Positions 1 to 12,400 of a stretch of DNA of 64,000 nt are shown here, in pieces. The notes below the pieces were generated by a model. That model searched no databases. It had not been told where the DNA came from and saw only the letters and a program-made list of their open reading frames with translations. The position numbers and the translations under genes were made by a program. Source of the DNA: Epiperipatus broadwayi (Eukaryota > Onychophora > Udeonychophora > Euonychophora > Peripatidae); assembly GCA_028023455.1 (NCBI GenBank), contig JAQFVV010006430.1, positions 144,440 to 208,439 on the forward strand, in the 5' to 3' direction. Numbering within the stretch: position 1 is the first letter of the stretch; every line of letters begins with the position of its first letter.

Positions 1-75
1 ACCAATTAAAATTTAAAATTTTACACACTGGTCCACTGGATAAAACTTACTATCATTGAGACAAAACATAAGGTT

Positions 76-78
<3 letters not shown>

Positions 79-126
<48 letters not shown>
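79..126. repeat. (TA)n-(GT)n microsatellite
   Basis: About 30 bases of alternating TA pass directly into alternating GT. Compound TA/GT tracts recur through the window, often at the edges of mobile elements. Confidence 0.95.
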
Positions 127-431
127 AATGCTCAAGGCTAGATAGGTTTATAAAGTAAATTCATTGAAAAACAATTCATTGAAAACAGTCAACACTTAAA
201 CAATATCATTATCAATACAATCAACAATCTCTTAATCAATTGTCAAGGCAATCTTCTTTTAACAATAAAGGTGGAAATATATCTTTGTTTATTGTTTAAT
301 ATGTTCATATATAGACTAAAAATTGCAAGTTTATCATAAAAAAAATAAAATTTTGACACAAAGAAGTTTAAATAAGCCTCATTAAAAAGGTAAATATAAT
401 CTGTACTGAAAGCAGACCAACAAATCGTCAA

Positions 432-2892
432 TTATAATGGTTGTAGTTTTGAGACTGTACTGCCGCCATCAGAGGGCATGGCCACACCATCAATAATTGG
501 CCTGAAAATGGCAAGTAATAAATTTTTTTATGTAAACGCCTGAAAAATCAACAAATAAAAATGCCTAAGGCAAAATATGTACAGCAAATAAATCGAAAAC
601 TACAAATTATAAAAAAAATGCAAGAAAATGCTAAAAAAATCAAATAATAAAACCAAACAACCATGAAAATTCCATTATTTAAGTAACAGATATAATAACA
701 ACTCATAACACAGATTAATACATAGTAAGTAATAAAAATAACAGTTGATGCCCTCCCCATATAATCTGAAAATTCACAAAGAAGCATATCTAAATTGAGT
801 AATATTTAAATAATCAAAAAGCAATATACAAAAAATAATTACCAAAGTCCTTCCAATCATTTTTAGTAGGCACTTAAATGTGTTCAGCATAAAAATCCAA
901 TATTTTGATTTAGAGTTCACATTTTACATAGTAACAGAAGAATTCAGCATACATGGCAGAATTTTGAAGCTTTAAACGCACTTGAATAGTAGAATTTTGA
1001 AGCATTTTGGAACAGATTTTAATACAAATATTAAGAAAAGATGGCAGAAATTAGCAATTATAATTGAGAAATTTAGATTGACGGTATATTGATCACTTGC
1101 AATATTGCATCGAATACATCTTCACCATCATGCAATCATCACCACATGAATTCATCTAAGTAGGACTCAAGATAACATCGGGTGGTCCTTCTCTCCCATT
1201 TATTGTGACATTTTAGAAGCCCCCAAAGTCTTTCTACATTCTGGGTGTGAGCCCCAGTCATAGGATCGACAAAATTGTATGAATGATTTACTTTGAAGTG
1301 TTGAAAACCTTCAGCATTCAATACATCCGTTTTGTAGGCCTTCCAGCAGTCAGTATATATGGTGGATCCTGTTGCTACATGTTCTTTAATGGCATCTAGA
1401 AGAACAGACGCTGTTCAATTTGAAATAGCAACAATGAAACACTCTTTCGTTTCTCTACATAAACCGCCAAATAACCACTGCTGTGGAAGAATTCTTCCCT
1501 GTTGATTTTTATGTTTACTAAATAAACTTTCGTCGACCTCTACAATTTTTCCTGGGCCTCCAATTTTGCAGCATGGGTGAGAGAGCAGACTTTCTTTACA
1601 TGCTTCTCTCAAATATTGCTTCCACGCAATGACAGTATTCCTATTCAAATCCAAATCATTTTTTCCCAATTGCATAGACAATTGGTTTTTGCTCCAATAA
1701 TAAATGATTTGGATGGATGTGACAAATGACAATTTGCAGCCTTCCAACCAGGTTCCATTACGAAGTGCTATGCGATATTGACAAGCCTTAATATTGCACT
1801 TCCACTGTGCCCTTGCATTCACATAAAGCCTCATTTCATGGCCATTCTTACACACTCTTCGAGAAGGCAAAACATTTTTACTTTGGAGGACCTTCACTGC
1901 TTCAACTTTTGTCATTGGTAGATCCCAAACTTCCATCATTTTGAATAAAACAATGGAATATCACAGAAAAGATGACACATCAATTTTAAATGCTGATATT
2001 TCAACATGGGATTTTGAAATATTGCCTCAAACTTTGCTGCATATTTAATGTTGTATTCTTCCACATGAAAAAAAGTAATCCTGTCAAAAAATAAAAATTA
2101 TCCCAATAACTTTTATTTCTAGCAGTCCAAAATAATTAAAACGTCATAATAAAACTAAACAGGTATTTCAAAACTCTACTTTAGCTACATTTTAAGTAAA
2201 TTTATTAGCTTTGGAAATTAGGTTTCATGTAAAATGTCTAATTACGTCATATTCATTTTGAAAGTACAAACTGATTTAATTATTTGAATTTTTTAGCATT
2301 TTCTTGCATTTTTTATAATTTGTAGTTTTTGATTTATTTGCTGTACATATATTGTCTGAGGCATTTGTATTTGTTGATTTAAGGAAAGAAATTTTGATTT
2401 TAGGGGGGGGAGGGTATATATCGTAATGGAATTTTCAGTAATGATTGCTTTTTGATTATTTAAATATTAATGCTCAATTTACATATGCAGTAATTTGAAA
2501 GCCAGAGAACAATTAATTGCTTTTCAATATGAACTTAGATGCATATTTATGTTGAAGGTAAATAATTTGATCTTTTCATATTTTTCGGCTCTTTTTGGCC
2601 GCCATGCTTTGTAAATTTTCAGATTATAGGGGGAGGTATATCTCTTGATAGAATTTTCATGGTTTTTTTGGTTTTATTATTTGAATTTTTTAGCATTTTC
2701 TTGCATTTTTTTTTATAATTTGTAGTTTTCGATTTATTTGCTGTACATATATTGCCTTAGGCATTTTTATTTGTCGATTTTGAGGCATTTTTGTAAAAAA
2801 AATTATCACTTGCCATTTTCAGGCCAGTTGTTGATGATGTGGCAGTGCCATCTTGTGGGGTCAGTACGATCTGCAAACAGGTACCATTATAA
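432..2892 (-). mobile_element. Merlin-type DNA transposon with long terminal inverted repeats
   Basis: The two ends are imperfect inverted copies: both start ATAATGGT, continue through a block containing GCCACA and TCATCAA (ACCATCAA on the left), and share TGGCCTGAAAATGGCAAG (left about 432-520, right about 2810-2892). The similarity continues inward: 555-700 on the left is inverted relative to 2640-2775 on the right, and 786-830 relative to 2444-2480. An extra direct copy of part of the right arm (2281-2370 against 2680-2770) suggests a partial internal duplication. The only coding sequence inside is an ISXO2-like transposase on the minus strand. Merlin is the eukaryotic DNA-transposon superfamily related to bacterial IS1595/IS1016. 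I could not settle the target duplication because the flanks are AT-rich. The left boundary is good to about 10 bases. Confidence 0.8.
1073..1939 (-). pseudogene. Merlin/ISXO2-like DDE transposase, interrupted by three in-frame TGA codons
   Basis: One reading frame of about 289 codons runs from ATG at 1939 down to TAA at 1073-1075, broken by TGA at 1415-1417 and by a TGA pair just after the motif YLDEFMW near 1139. The N-terminal part has a zinc-ribbon-like segment (CKNGHEM, then a second Cys pair in KCNIKAC) followed by GTWLEG and IIYYWS, as in ISXO2 proteins. The catalytic domain shows VDESLFSKHK and WLFGGLCRETKECF, then TIYTDCWKAY, then VNHSYNFVDPMTGAHTQNVE. The Asp and Glu residues of the DDE-type core (D in VDES, D in YTDCW, E in NVERLW) are present. 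Length is normal for the family. Family members usually have Arg where the TGA codons lie, so CGA-to-TGA changes would explain them. No intron is needed. This is a recently inactivated gene, not a functional one. Confidence 0.88.
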
Positions 2893-4216
2893 CTTTTAAA
2901 CTGAATATGATCTGAAGCTATTTAGAATCTTACTTATGAGTAAATAATAATAATAAATTTATACTTACAAATATAATAATATCGCAATAAACATTCAAAA
3001 ATTTTAAACTTTTAAAACATATTTTGTTAGATATAATAGAAATAAATATTCTTTTAGATTTTTAAAATAAATAACGAAGATTTTGTTGATTTTGTAAACT
3101 GAAAATAATCTTTCTAATGATAATGTATAATCTTTTTGTTTTGATTGCTATCTCATTTTTTTAATATAGAAACAAAATGTGAACATTTAAAATTTATTTC
3201 AGTAGTAAACATAAATATCTATCAGATGAAGACAAATTTATTATTTTCTAATAAGCAAAAATCATTTAATCATAGATTTTATGTTGATATGTGAGACAAA
3301 GAAAAATGTCAGAAATTGCTGAAATCTGAGAGTGTTTGCTGTAATGAACAATCTTTTAAATTCTAATGGGAGCTAAATAGGTGTATGTCTGGATATCATG
3401 AGCTTTATAAATAATTAGTAAAATCATTGTCTCAAAGTTTAATTACTGATTACATTGCCAAAAGAAAAACATTAACACAGCACAAGACTGAAGGTGGTGC
3501 TAGTTGCACTTTCTCTTGTGATGAACATAATTTCTTACCAGTTCACAAATGAGTCACATATTGTCAAATAGCAATAATAATTAAAATATGTATGAAAAAA
3601 TGTAATGTTAAATACTGTAGTTAATAAAAAAAAATATAAAAAAAGTTTGTCTTGTATCAATTTTTTTCAAATATTTGAAATTTTTTATTAGTCATACTTT
3701 ATTTCCTTATTTTTTAATGTGAATTTTGAAGTAATTTTTCCTAGTTGTTTTGCTTTTATGTGATTTCTGAAAATTACAGAATGTATCCCCCATTTTTCAA
3801 GGTAAGTTAAGTCTATTTTGGGGCAATTTTTTTTAATGTGAGTTTTCTGTTGAACCCATCTACTGCATAAAATGAGACCAGGATGTACAACATTTCATAA
3901 ACAGCATAAATAACATTCATTTGCATAATAGTAACTCCATTTTTTCTTTTCTTCTTTATATAATATGAGTTATAATTTTTTTATTGTTTTCATTTTTACA
4001 AAATATATTTCCTTTATAAAAATATTTAAAAACATTATATAAAAAAATTTATAGACCAATTGTTTTTCTTTTAATTGCATAAAGTATACTTAAGTGATGG
4101 GTGTGTTAAATCTAGTACATGTACATACACACATGGCAATCAATACATTTATGTTTTGTTGTACTATACAGCTTTGCAATGTAACTAATTCAAGCTACTA
4201 TTGGCTTTATTCTGCT
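2893..4216. other. AT-rich stretch, nothing recognised
   Basis: No ORF of useful length, no splice-bounded coding segment and no clear repeat boundary could be found. The sequence is mostly poly-A/poly-T runs and short TA tracts. Confidence 0.5.
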
Positions 4217-4217
4217 A

Positions 4218-4310
<93 letters not shown>
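4217..4310. repeat. (CT)n-(TA)n compound microsatellite
   Basis: About 48 bases of CT dinucleotides with one interruption are followed by about 46 bases of TA dinucleotides. A 76-codon ORF across it is a translation of the repeat. Confidence 0.97.
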
Positions 4311-4313
<3 letters not shown>

Positions 4314-5331
4314 CCAGTTATTAATTTCGTAAGATCATGGAAGGTGCCACCAGGTCACTGCATACCTGGAAAATTTGTTTACTGTGATCAAAAGTTAGTG
4401 ATGATGATGATTTGCACTTACCAGATGCAGGAAGAGCAAGATAATATTGTTCAGACGATTGAGAAAATAAAACCAGGACAAACGTTAACTAATATAATTT
4501 AAGCAAGTTCGTAATTTATTAAAATTAATATAAAAATTTTCAAGCACAAAGATGTAGTTTTTATTAAATTCTATCAAGGCATATATTAACAAAAATAAAA
4601 CATCAAAAGCTCTGGAAGACAGGCTAATTTTCTAATAGGATTTGGCTGATATTTGAATGAATCTAATAGGGTTTTAAAAAAGGGTGGGGAAGATTTATCT
4701 TTCAGCTGAAGATTCACCTAAGCAATTCTAGGTTCCTTATTCAATAAGTTTTAAGACAAATAATGCAAGAAGGATTCTTGCATGAATCAATGAAACCAGT
4801 GCAGGTGAGCGATCACTAGATTATTGACTAGTGACATCATATTCTCCGCAAAACTACCGCATGGCCAACCACGTTGAAGATTCCCACAGTTGATTACAAT
4901 GCAAGAAAAATAAATCTGATATAAAAAATATGATGAAGTATGAATTGTAGAATAGGAGTAAACTTAAATCTCCACTTCAACGAAAGTAGAAATTCCTGAA
5001 AATACTTTGGCAAAGGTAATTTTTAAACAAACAAGGAGACAATCAAATCTCTGATTTAAAGGAAAACAGAAATATATAACAGGTGAATCACCAACCAAAC
5101 GATTGGCCAAAACTAAGCTGTTATATAATAATTAACAGTTTCAATAGGAGACAGGTAAGTAATCAGAAAATTATTTATACCTGCCCAAGCGTTTATTAAG
5201 AAAGGGAAATAATTATAAAATAAACCCTCAGTACACACCCTGACAAATAAATTGGAATCAAATATGGAATCTTAAAACTAAAATTCCAAGACATCCTAAA
5301 AATACAATCAAAAAATAGACAGAATAAATAT

Positions 5332-5448
5332 CAAGCGTTGTTAGCCCAGAGATAATCGCAGCTGCCTTGCAAGCAAGTAGTTGGTTGCAGACGGTTGTGG
5401 GTTCGCTTCCCGGCCGATGCTATGACATATGGGGGAAAAAAAGATATA
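5332..5448 (+). repeat. tRNA-derived SINE (divergent copy)
   Basis: It starts CAAGCGTTG, contains the internal block CAGCTGCCTTGCAAGCA and the B-box-like block GGGTTCGCTTCCCGGCCGA, and ends TATGACATAT followed by an A-rich tail. Relative to the family consensus (best seen at 33885-33974) it carries an insertion of about 15 bases between the anticodon-like and T-arm-like parts. No clear target duplication was found. Confidence 0.85.
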
Positions 5449-5717
5449 AAAATAGGTTACTTTTTAAGATTAAGATGAGTCTATTTTACAACTTAGTACT
5501 GCTTTCGACGAGTCTGGTCATATTATTAGCACAAACATAGGTATGTAGAAGAATATGAAAATTTGTAAATTTATTTATACTTGTGTGATAATTTATCATA
5601 TTAATCTTTTTTATTTAGTGCATGGGTGTTGTTTGCAACAAACCATGCCTCTTTGCATTCTCTCTTTTGTGTAGTAAAAATACTTTAATTTATCCACGAG
5701 AATATTAGAATTAACAC

Positions 5718-5752
5718 ACACGCACACACACACACATATATATATATATATA
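5718..5752. repeat. (CA)n-(TA)n microsatellite
   Basis: Short CA repeat running into a TA repeat. Confidence 0.9.
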
Positions 5753-5957
5753 CATGGACATACCTAAAGACTATGATTTTCTATTGTGTATAAAAATCTA
5801 TTTTTAAACATATATATGTATATAATCTTCAATATCAATTTCTCCTACAGATTGTAGACATCCTTATTAAATTAGTTATGGCTAATTTTAATAGTAGACA
5901 TTACACTTTATAAGTCACATTCAATTTCATTTTATAACACATTGTATCAATATATAA

Positions 5958-6558
5958 TTACATCAATATACCTTGGTCAGATTATTAATACAGATGGAAA
6001 CATAATGAATGAAATTAATCATAGAATTAAACTTGTTTGGAGTGCTTTTGGTAGAAGTAACTTAATACTAAAATGAAATATGCCTACGTGTTTGAAAAGA
6101 AAGGTTTTTAATAAATGTGTTTTACCAGTTTTTACTTACGGATCTGCGACGTTGACACTTAATAGAAGACCAATATAGAAACTCCAGACCAATCAAAGAA
6201 GTACGGACAGATGCATGTCAGGAGTTAAAAAAAGAGATCAAAAATGCAATATGTGGGTAAGAGAACAAATAGGTGTTACTGACCTCATTGAAAAAATTTA
6301 AAAAAAAGTGGAGTTGGGCTGGACATATTGCTAGAAGAAATGATAATAGATGGACAAATGAAATCTTAAACTAGATTCCAAGAAATTCTAAAAGACTCGG
6401 AAAGAGATCACATGTGAGATGGATGGATGAAATAAGAAAGTGTGCAGGAGTGATGTGGAGAAGAGAAACTAAAGATTAAAGATGATGAATTTAACTTGGA
6501 GAGACCTTCATCCTGCAGTGGATTGATAATAGTCAATGACGATGATGATGATGACTAT
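5958..6558 (+). mobile_element. 5'-truncated RTE-like LINE, reverse transcriptase C-terminus (pseudogene)
   Basis: Translation gives a broken but clear C-terminal LINE segment: CLKRKVFNKCVLPV, then LTLNRRPI, GVTDLIEKI, WSWAGHIARRNDNRW and WMDEIRKC, interrupted by several stops and frame changes. The copy ends in a GATGATGATGATGAC microsatellite tail. This C-terminal tail is typical of the endonuclease/reverse-transcriptase LINEs often annotated as craniofacial-development-protein-2-like. Simple tandem 3' tails are typical of the RTE clade. It is one of nine related copies in the window; 63475-63985 is the best preserved. Confidence 0.85.
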
Positions 6559-6559
6559 A

Positions 6560-8600
6560 TTGTAAACAAAGTTCTAAACAATGTAATGAGCTACAATCCA
6601 CTATTTATAATATAAGTCAGGGAGATTTAAAACAAAATGTAGCAAATAGCATTGACTTCACTGTATAGAAAATCATGTAAATAATGGAAAGGTCGATTTA
6701 TTCAAGGGTATGTCACAAAATTATTGCTTTGCCCTTATGATAATCATTAGCATTTGGAGAGGTCATTTTTAGTATTTACTTATATAATTAGAAGAGTTAT
6801 TTTTATTAATATTGTAGCATTAATGTGTACAAGGAAAACACTCAAAGAAGGAGTTGGAGATTTTTGAAATGAAAAAATATGTTAACAGAAAATGATATTG
6901 CATATTAATAATTATTAACTATATTTTCTTTGACCACTCAGAAAATATATGAGTGTAATTAAAAGATAGAGCATAAAACCTAATTTAATTACCTGTAATT
7001 AATAATTGGAATGTCTTATCATAAAAAAAAACTTTAAGAAAAAATTAAAGCTGTCTGACAGGAATATTAGATTATAATGAAACTTAATGAAGGGAAAATT
7101 TAGTTTTAATCTTCTAAAAAATAAGGAACATATATAAATACTTAACTTTTATATTATATTTTATTTCTGTAAAGTGCATATTTTGCTTTTCCTATAATTC
7201 ATTTTGCAGATAGAAATGTGTATTGCTTATAAAACTGATTTTCAAAATCTGATTGGTTGTATATTTTATAAACCAAAAGAAAAATATACATAATAGTAAC
7301 AATTGTGTGGAATTAAATATTCATGGAAATGAAACTATAAAGAAAAGGTGTGATAAAATAAATGGGTAAGGGATGGCATAAGGATATATAAAGTGAGCCA
7401 TAGTCTTATAAAAAAAAAGAAAAAAAAATTACTTAGAAAAGACACACAAAGCAGAAAATAACCGAGATTATTAAGCTGTTTATGGTGACATTATGCTCCT
7501 ACAGCTGAGGCTTCAGTTGCCACACTAATTAAGATAAACATGATTAACAATATGGAAGCCCATACATATACCAGAGAAATGATCTATATGCAATTGCTAA
7601 AACCAATGTATATGTCTGTCGATGCCTGCCTAAGAACCCTACTTCTAAAACGATGCTTTTTTGTCATATACATATCACATCTAGTGTCCAAAACAACCTG
7701 ATAGAAGAATAAACTCCTGAAATATGATAAGTGCCTATTTAGTAACAAATTGCAGACCAAATAATGGAAAGTTGCAACTTCAAATCCTACAGCCATGGAT
7801 ACACTACAAACTGACTACATAAACATCCACAGGAATCTTTGAGAAATGAATATTTATAGAATCCTTTTTTAATCTGATATTTTGAAGTGAAAAATAAATT
7901 TAAACAAACTTGCTAATGAACTACTTTAAAGAACTTTAAATATTACTATCAGTAATGTAACATAATAATTTGATATGATATATACATTTTATGCTCACTA
8001 ATTTGTACCACTGAGTGTCTGTTATAAATGTTATTAGTCAATAAAAAGGGTATGTGAAAAGAAATAGACTATATTTGTATTATATTGTTACTATTTTTTG
8101 TTTTTATTAAATGTTTGTTTTAAAATATAGCATTTAACAATCTTCATAATTCATACTTTACATATAAAAGTGAGTGTTAATATATTTAATTATCTTGTGA
8201 TAATTTTATTGGGAAGATTTACCAAATATAAAGAATATAAAGAGTGAATTAATTAACTAATACTGAGACAGTGGATGAGAAAAATAATTTTCTTATACTA
8301 GAGTTGTTTTATATTTATTAGTCTGATGTTAAACAATACAATAATAATTCTGTTGGAATATTTAATATTAATACCTGGGGTAGGATAATCAAGAAAGATG
8401 ATCATGGCTTCCAAATAATTCATTAGTTTGCCGTGAGGTCACGGTTTGCTTATTCCAAATATATTAACTATATATGCATATAAACAGAGATATATATGGG
8501 TAACTATATATGTTAAAACTCTATGAATGGAAAACAAGGGGAGACACGGTTTAATATATACACACACTAAATATTAAAAACCTAAAGCCAAACTAGTCAA
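6560..8600. other. AT-rich stretch, nothing recognised
   Basis: No convincing coding sequence. A 70-codon minus-strand ORF at 7584-7796 has no family features and no splice context, and I treat it as chance. Confidence 0.5.
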
Positions 8601-8611
8601 TAAAATTATAA

Positions 8612-9175
8612 AAATTACCCTATATTCACCACTAAACCAGACTAGCCAAAGAAAAACTTTAAAATACAACCAATGGTTTCACTACTACACCTGTAAAGAT
8701 CTAGAAGAAAACAACAAATTTATACTAAATATTACTTACAATTCCATTTGCATCCCATATAACCTTAATATTAAAATAACTCTTAAACAAGTTAATTGCT
8801 TTAGAATCATACATTTTTAATAATAAAGATTCTTTAATTCTTCTTTTATTTCATTTCTTTCAAAAAAGACAATCTTAGCCTTATCCAAATTAGTAATAGG
8901 ACCTGTACACTTTCATGGATATATAAAGTATAACTGAGAAATGTATTTCTAACGCTACTTTTATGTACCTTTATTCTTTCATTTAAGCTCAAACTATTCT
9001 GACCTGTATATACCTTTTTACAAAAACAAGGGATAATATGAGGTAGTCCAGGAATAGTCTTTCTATCAAAAATTTCCTTGAGAAGTCTGCTTGTAGTAGT
9101 GAAACCATTTGTTATATTTTAGATTTTATTTTCTTTGGCTAATCTGGTGTAGTGATAAATTTGGGGTAATTTTCA
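8612..9175 (-). mobile_element. Penelope-like element remnant: GIY-YIG segment between inverted repeats
   Basis: On the minus strand, about 9060 down to 8815 encodes a degraded GIY-YIG segment: IIPCFCKKVYTGQ, then SLNERIKVHKSSV and, after a frame change, ITNLDKAKIVFFERNEIKEE. The Cys pair before KVY, TGQ in place of YIG-x, and the Arg-x-x-x-His segment match the endonuclease module of Penelope-like retroelements. It is flanked by inverted repeats of about 80 bases (8612-8695 and 9094-9175) sharing CCATTGGTT-like and GCCAAAGAAAA blocks. No reverse transcriptase part was found, so this is a deletion derivative or fragment. Confidence 0.7.
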
Positions 9176-9222
9176 TTATATACACACACATAAATCATGT
9201 CTGAACACACATACATGCGCCC

Positions 9223-9250
9223 ACACACACACACATATATATATATATAA
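9223..9250. repeat. (CA)n-(TA)n microsatellite
   Basis: A CA run is followed by a TA run. Confidence 0.9.
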
Positions 9251-9434
9251 TAAGTGTAATAATGTTCAAGGCTAAATGGCTTTGCAAGTAATAATTAAAA
9301 ACCAGTCAATATTTAAAAAATCCCAGTGCCAATAACAATAAAACAATTTCACTCTGTTGTTGATTGTTTTAATATTGGAATTGTCTAAGAGTTGATATAT
9401 ATATATATATATAATAACATATATATATATATAT

Positions 9435-12400
9435 TGTGCCCTTTTGTATGGGTCACCATCTAATTTTCGTGCTAATCTGTTAAAAAATTTTAAATTTAAG
9501 ATATATGTGAATATGTGATGTTAATTTTGCTTATGGTAATATTTCAAAAGGTTTAATTAAAGCAATCTATGAGTATTTGATATGTGAAATTGTGCTGAAA
9601 TTGAGAGAGACATTTTAAATAAAGATGATAGTAGTATATGGTTGGGAAAACTGGCCATAGTTAATACTGCATTAATATATTTAATAAGTAGGTATTTAAA
9701 ACTAAAAGTGTTTAAAAGACAAGTTAAAATTAAATGCATATATTTATTATTGATAAAATAATGTTATAAAAGAATATAAATATTTTTTAATTATTATAAA
9801 TACTTAAATAGAAGATTAATATTTGATTTTAATAATATCGAATTATTAATTTAAAATCTGTTATATTATCTTATTTATTTTTAAAAATATTTATTTTAAA
9901 AATGCAATTGTTAGTTATTTTTAGATTATGAGAAGCGTTTCTTTTGTTGTAAAAAAACAGATGTTAGTTAGATACGCACACACATGCTTGGAAGTTATCT
10001 AATAAAGTTGCATAACTATTTTAAAAATCATGTTATAAAATTTATAAATAATACGTGAGCTATCACGAGATAAAATAAAGATAAATCAATGTAGAATATT
10101 AAATCTGATTTTTAAAAGTATTGCTTTAAAAATATAACGTATAAAAAAGACTTAGTTTATTTTAAATAATCTTATAAAAATGATATAAAGTAAAAATCAA
10201 GTAAATAAGAATATTTTTAAAAATGTTTAGTGGATTTAAATAAATGATAAGGATTATTTTAAAATTTGATAATGTAATAAATATTAAATGTTAAATAAGT
10301 CATTATTTATTTTTTAATTTTGTGTTGTTGGTAAATATGTAAATAAGCCAGCAAGTTGATTGTTTAAATGTACCAATCAAATGGGAAGTTTCTTCCGGTA
10401 TAAAAGCTCAGTTCAATTGTTAGGAGGGGACTCTGTGATTGATTTTTCAAGTTAATTGTGTTATTAAAAATAGCAAAGTAAATTTGATAGACGCTCTCAA
10501 AATCAATTTTAAAATTACAAGAGTGTCGTTATAAATAATTTATAAAATTGTTAAATGATAGACATGCAGTGTTAATTTAATTTTTCCTTATCAATCGTCT
10601 CTATATTGAAGCTCAATTTACAAGCAAATAGTCATGGGAACATCATATATAGTGAAAATATATCGGAAACTTTATACTAGAAATATGACAAACGCTGGAT
10701 TAGTTCGGAAAGTTACGAGATGGAGAAAAGTAGTATTTTGGACGGTATATAATTTTAAAAGCTAATTAATATTGACTATTAGAAAATAGATATTTTAAAG
10801 AATAAAATACTTCTTTATGAAGAAAGTATTTTTGCAAGCTATAAACTTAAATATATATCTTAAGTAAAGATATTAGAAATAAAAGTAGTTTTATAAATAC
10901 TTGCCTTGTTAAGTCTTTATGTTTAAAAGACTGAATGTTGACAATTTCAAAAGGCAAATAAATTAAAAATATAATTAATTAAAAATCTTAATATAATAAA
11001 ATTATTATATTGAAATAATTTAAACGCTGGTCGTTTTAGATGAAGAAGCTTATTCTTACCTGGATATTTTGTTAAGAAATGCGCAAGTAATACGTGGATG
11101 TCCAAGTCAATTTTAAAATAATTAAGTATACGATTTTATTAACTATAGACTAAGTTAAAATAATAACTTTTGAATAATATTCTGGAAAGAACTAAATCAG
11201 GATCCTATAAACTATTTTAATTTTATTTTGTTTTACTTATAATTTATTTTCTAAAAAAGAACGTTATCATTTTTATAAAACTTTTAAAGAAAACACGTGA
11301 TAGACCGGAAAAGGAAATGGTGTTTTAGTGAATTTATGCCTAGGATTAAAGAACTATATGGTGGAAAAGAAGACATCGCTGGAGTTACGTAATATGAATT
11401 CTGTTTTATTTATCTAACATAAAAATTAAATATTATTAATTTATTAAAAATAAGATAGGTACATTTCTTAAAATAATAACTAAAAATAAGATAATAATTA
11501 ATTATATAAATTTATTTTACAATTAATATAACACGTAATATATTAAAGAATGATTGTGAGTGTAAATGTGAATTATTTTATGAAGCTGTAATTCCGAAGA
11601 ATATTGGAAGATGGACTGTACATTAGATCATTATTTATGGTAAAAATTGTATAAATTATAATAATTTTGATGTATTTGATATGTTTTCTTTAGATCAACC
11701 AAATGATATGTTATTGTTGAATGAATGTATAAATATTTTAAAAATACACACACATTATATTGGCAGTGACAGTTTTATTTAAATATGCATAATTTGAATT
11801 TATGATATAAATACGATGCAACATTACATAAGAAGCTTAGAAATAATTATATGATTCTTTCGTAAATAAATTTTAATATTTTGTTTATGTTATAGTATTA
11901 GAATTATATTTGTTATTCATAAGTAATTATTTTATTGCAAGTTAGGAAGAGATTTTAAAAGTCTATATTTTATTTTATTTTATTGGATAAATTAAGTTAA
12001 GTTTTATGTAGAAGTTTATATTTGAGTTGAAGATTTACCGAATATAGATGATGAAGTATAAATAGTTTGGATAATTAGTATTTATTTAAATTTGATGATT
12101 GTTTTTCCGGAAAGTTTAAATAAGTTTTAAAGGATATTTTTGTAGAAAGAAAGTTATTAAGAAGGAGTCGAATAACACATAAAGTAAAGTAATAATTTTA
12201 CATAGAAAAGAATCATAGAATTTATCTAATATAATACTTTATGAATTTGAAATTGATGAATAATTTAAATATTATTATTTTAACAGTACAGATATGTAAT
12301 GCATATTTGATAAAACATGTAGCATGAATTGCATTAAATGAAATATAAATTATAATCAATTATTGTTATTACATTACAAAGATACATTAGTTTCTATATT

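Noticed and set aside
243-787. Minus-strand ORFs rich in Phe, Tyr, Ile and Cys
   Set aside because: They are typical of AT-rich DNA; the second lies inside the Merlin terminal repeat.
4425-4483. Possible exon reading MQEEQDNIVQTIEKIKPGQT between an AG and a GT
   Set aside because: The donor (GTTAAC) is poor, there is no neighbouring exon, and the opposite strand is equally open, so support is too thin.
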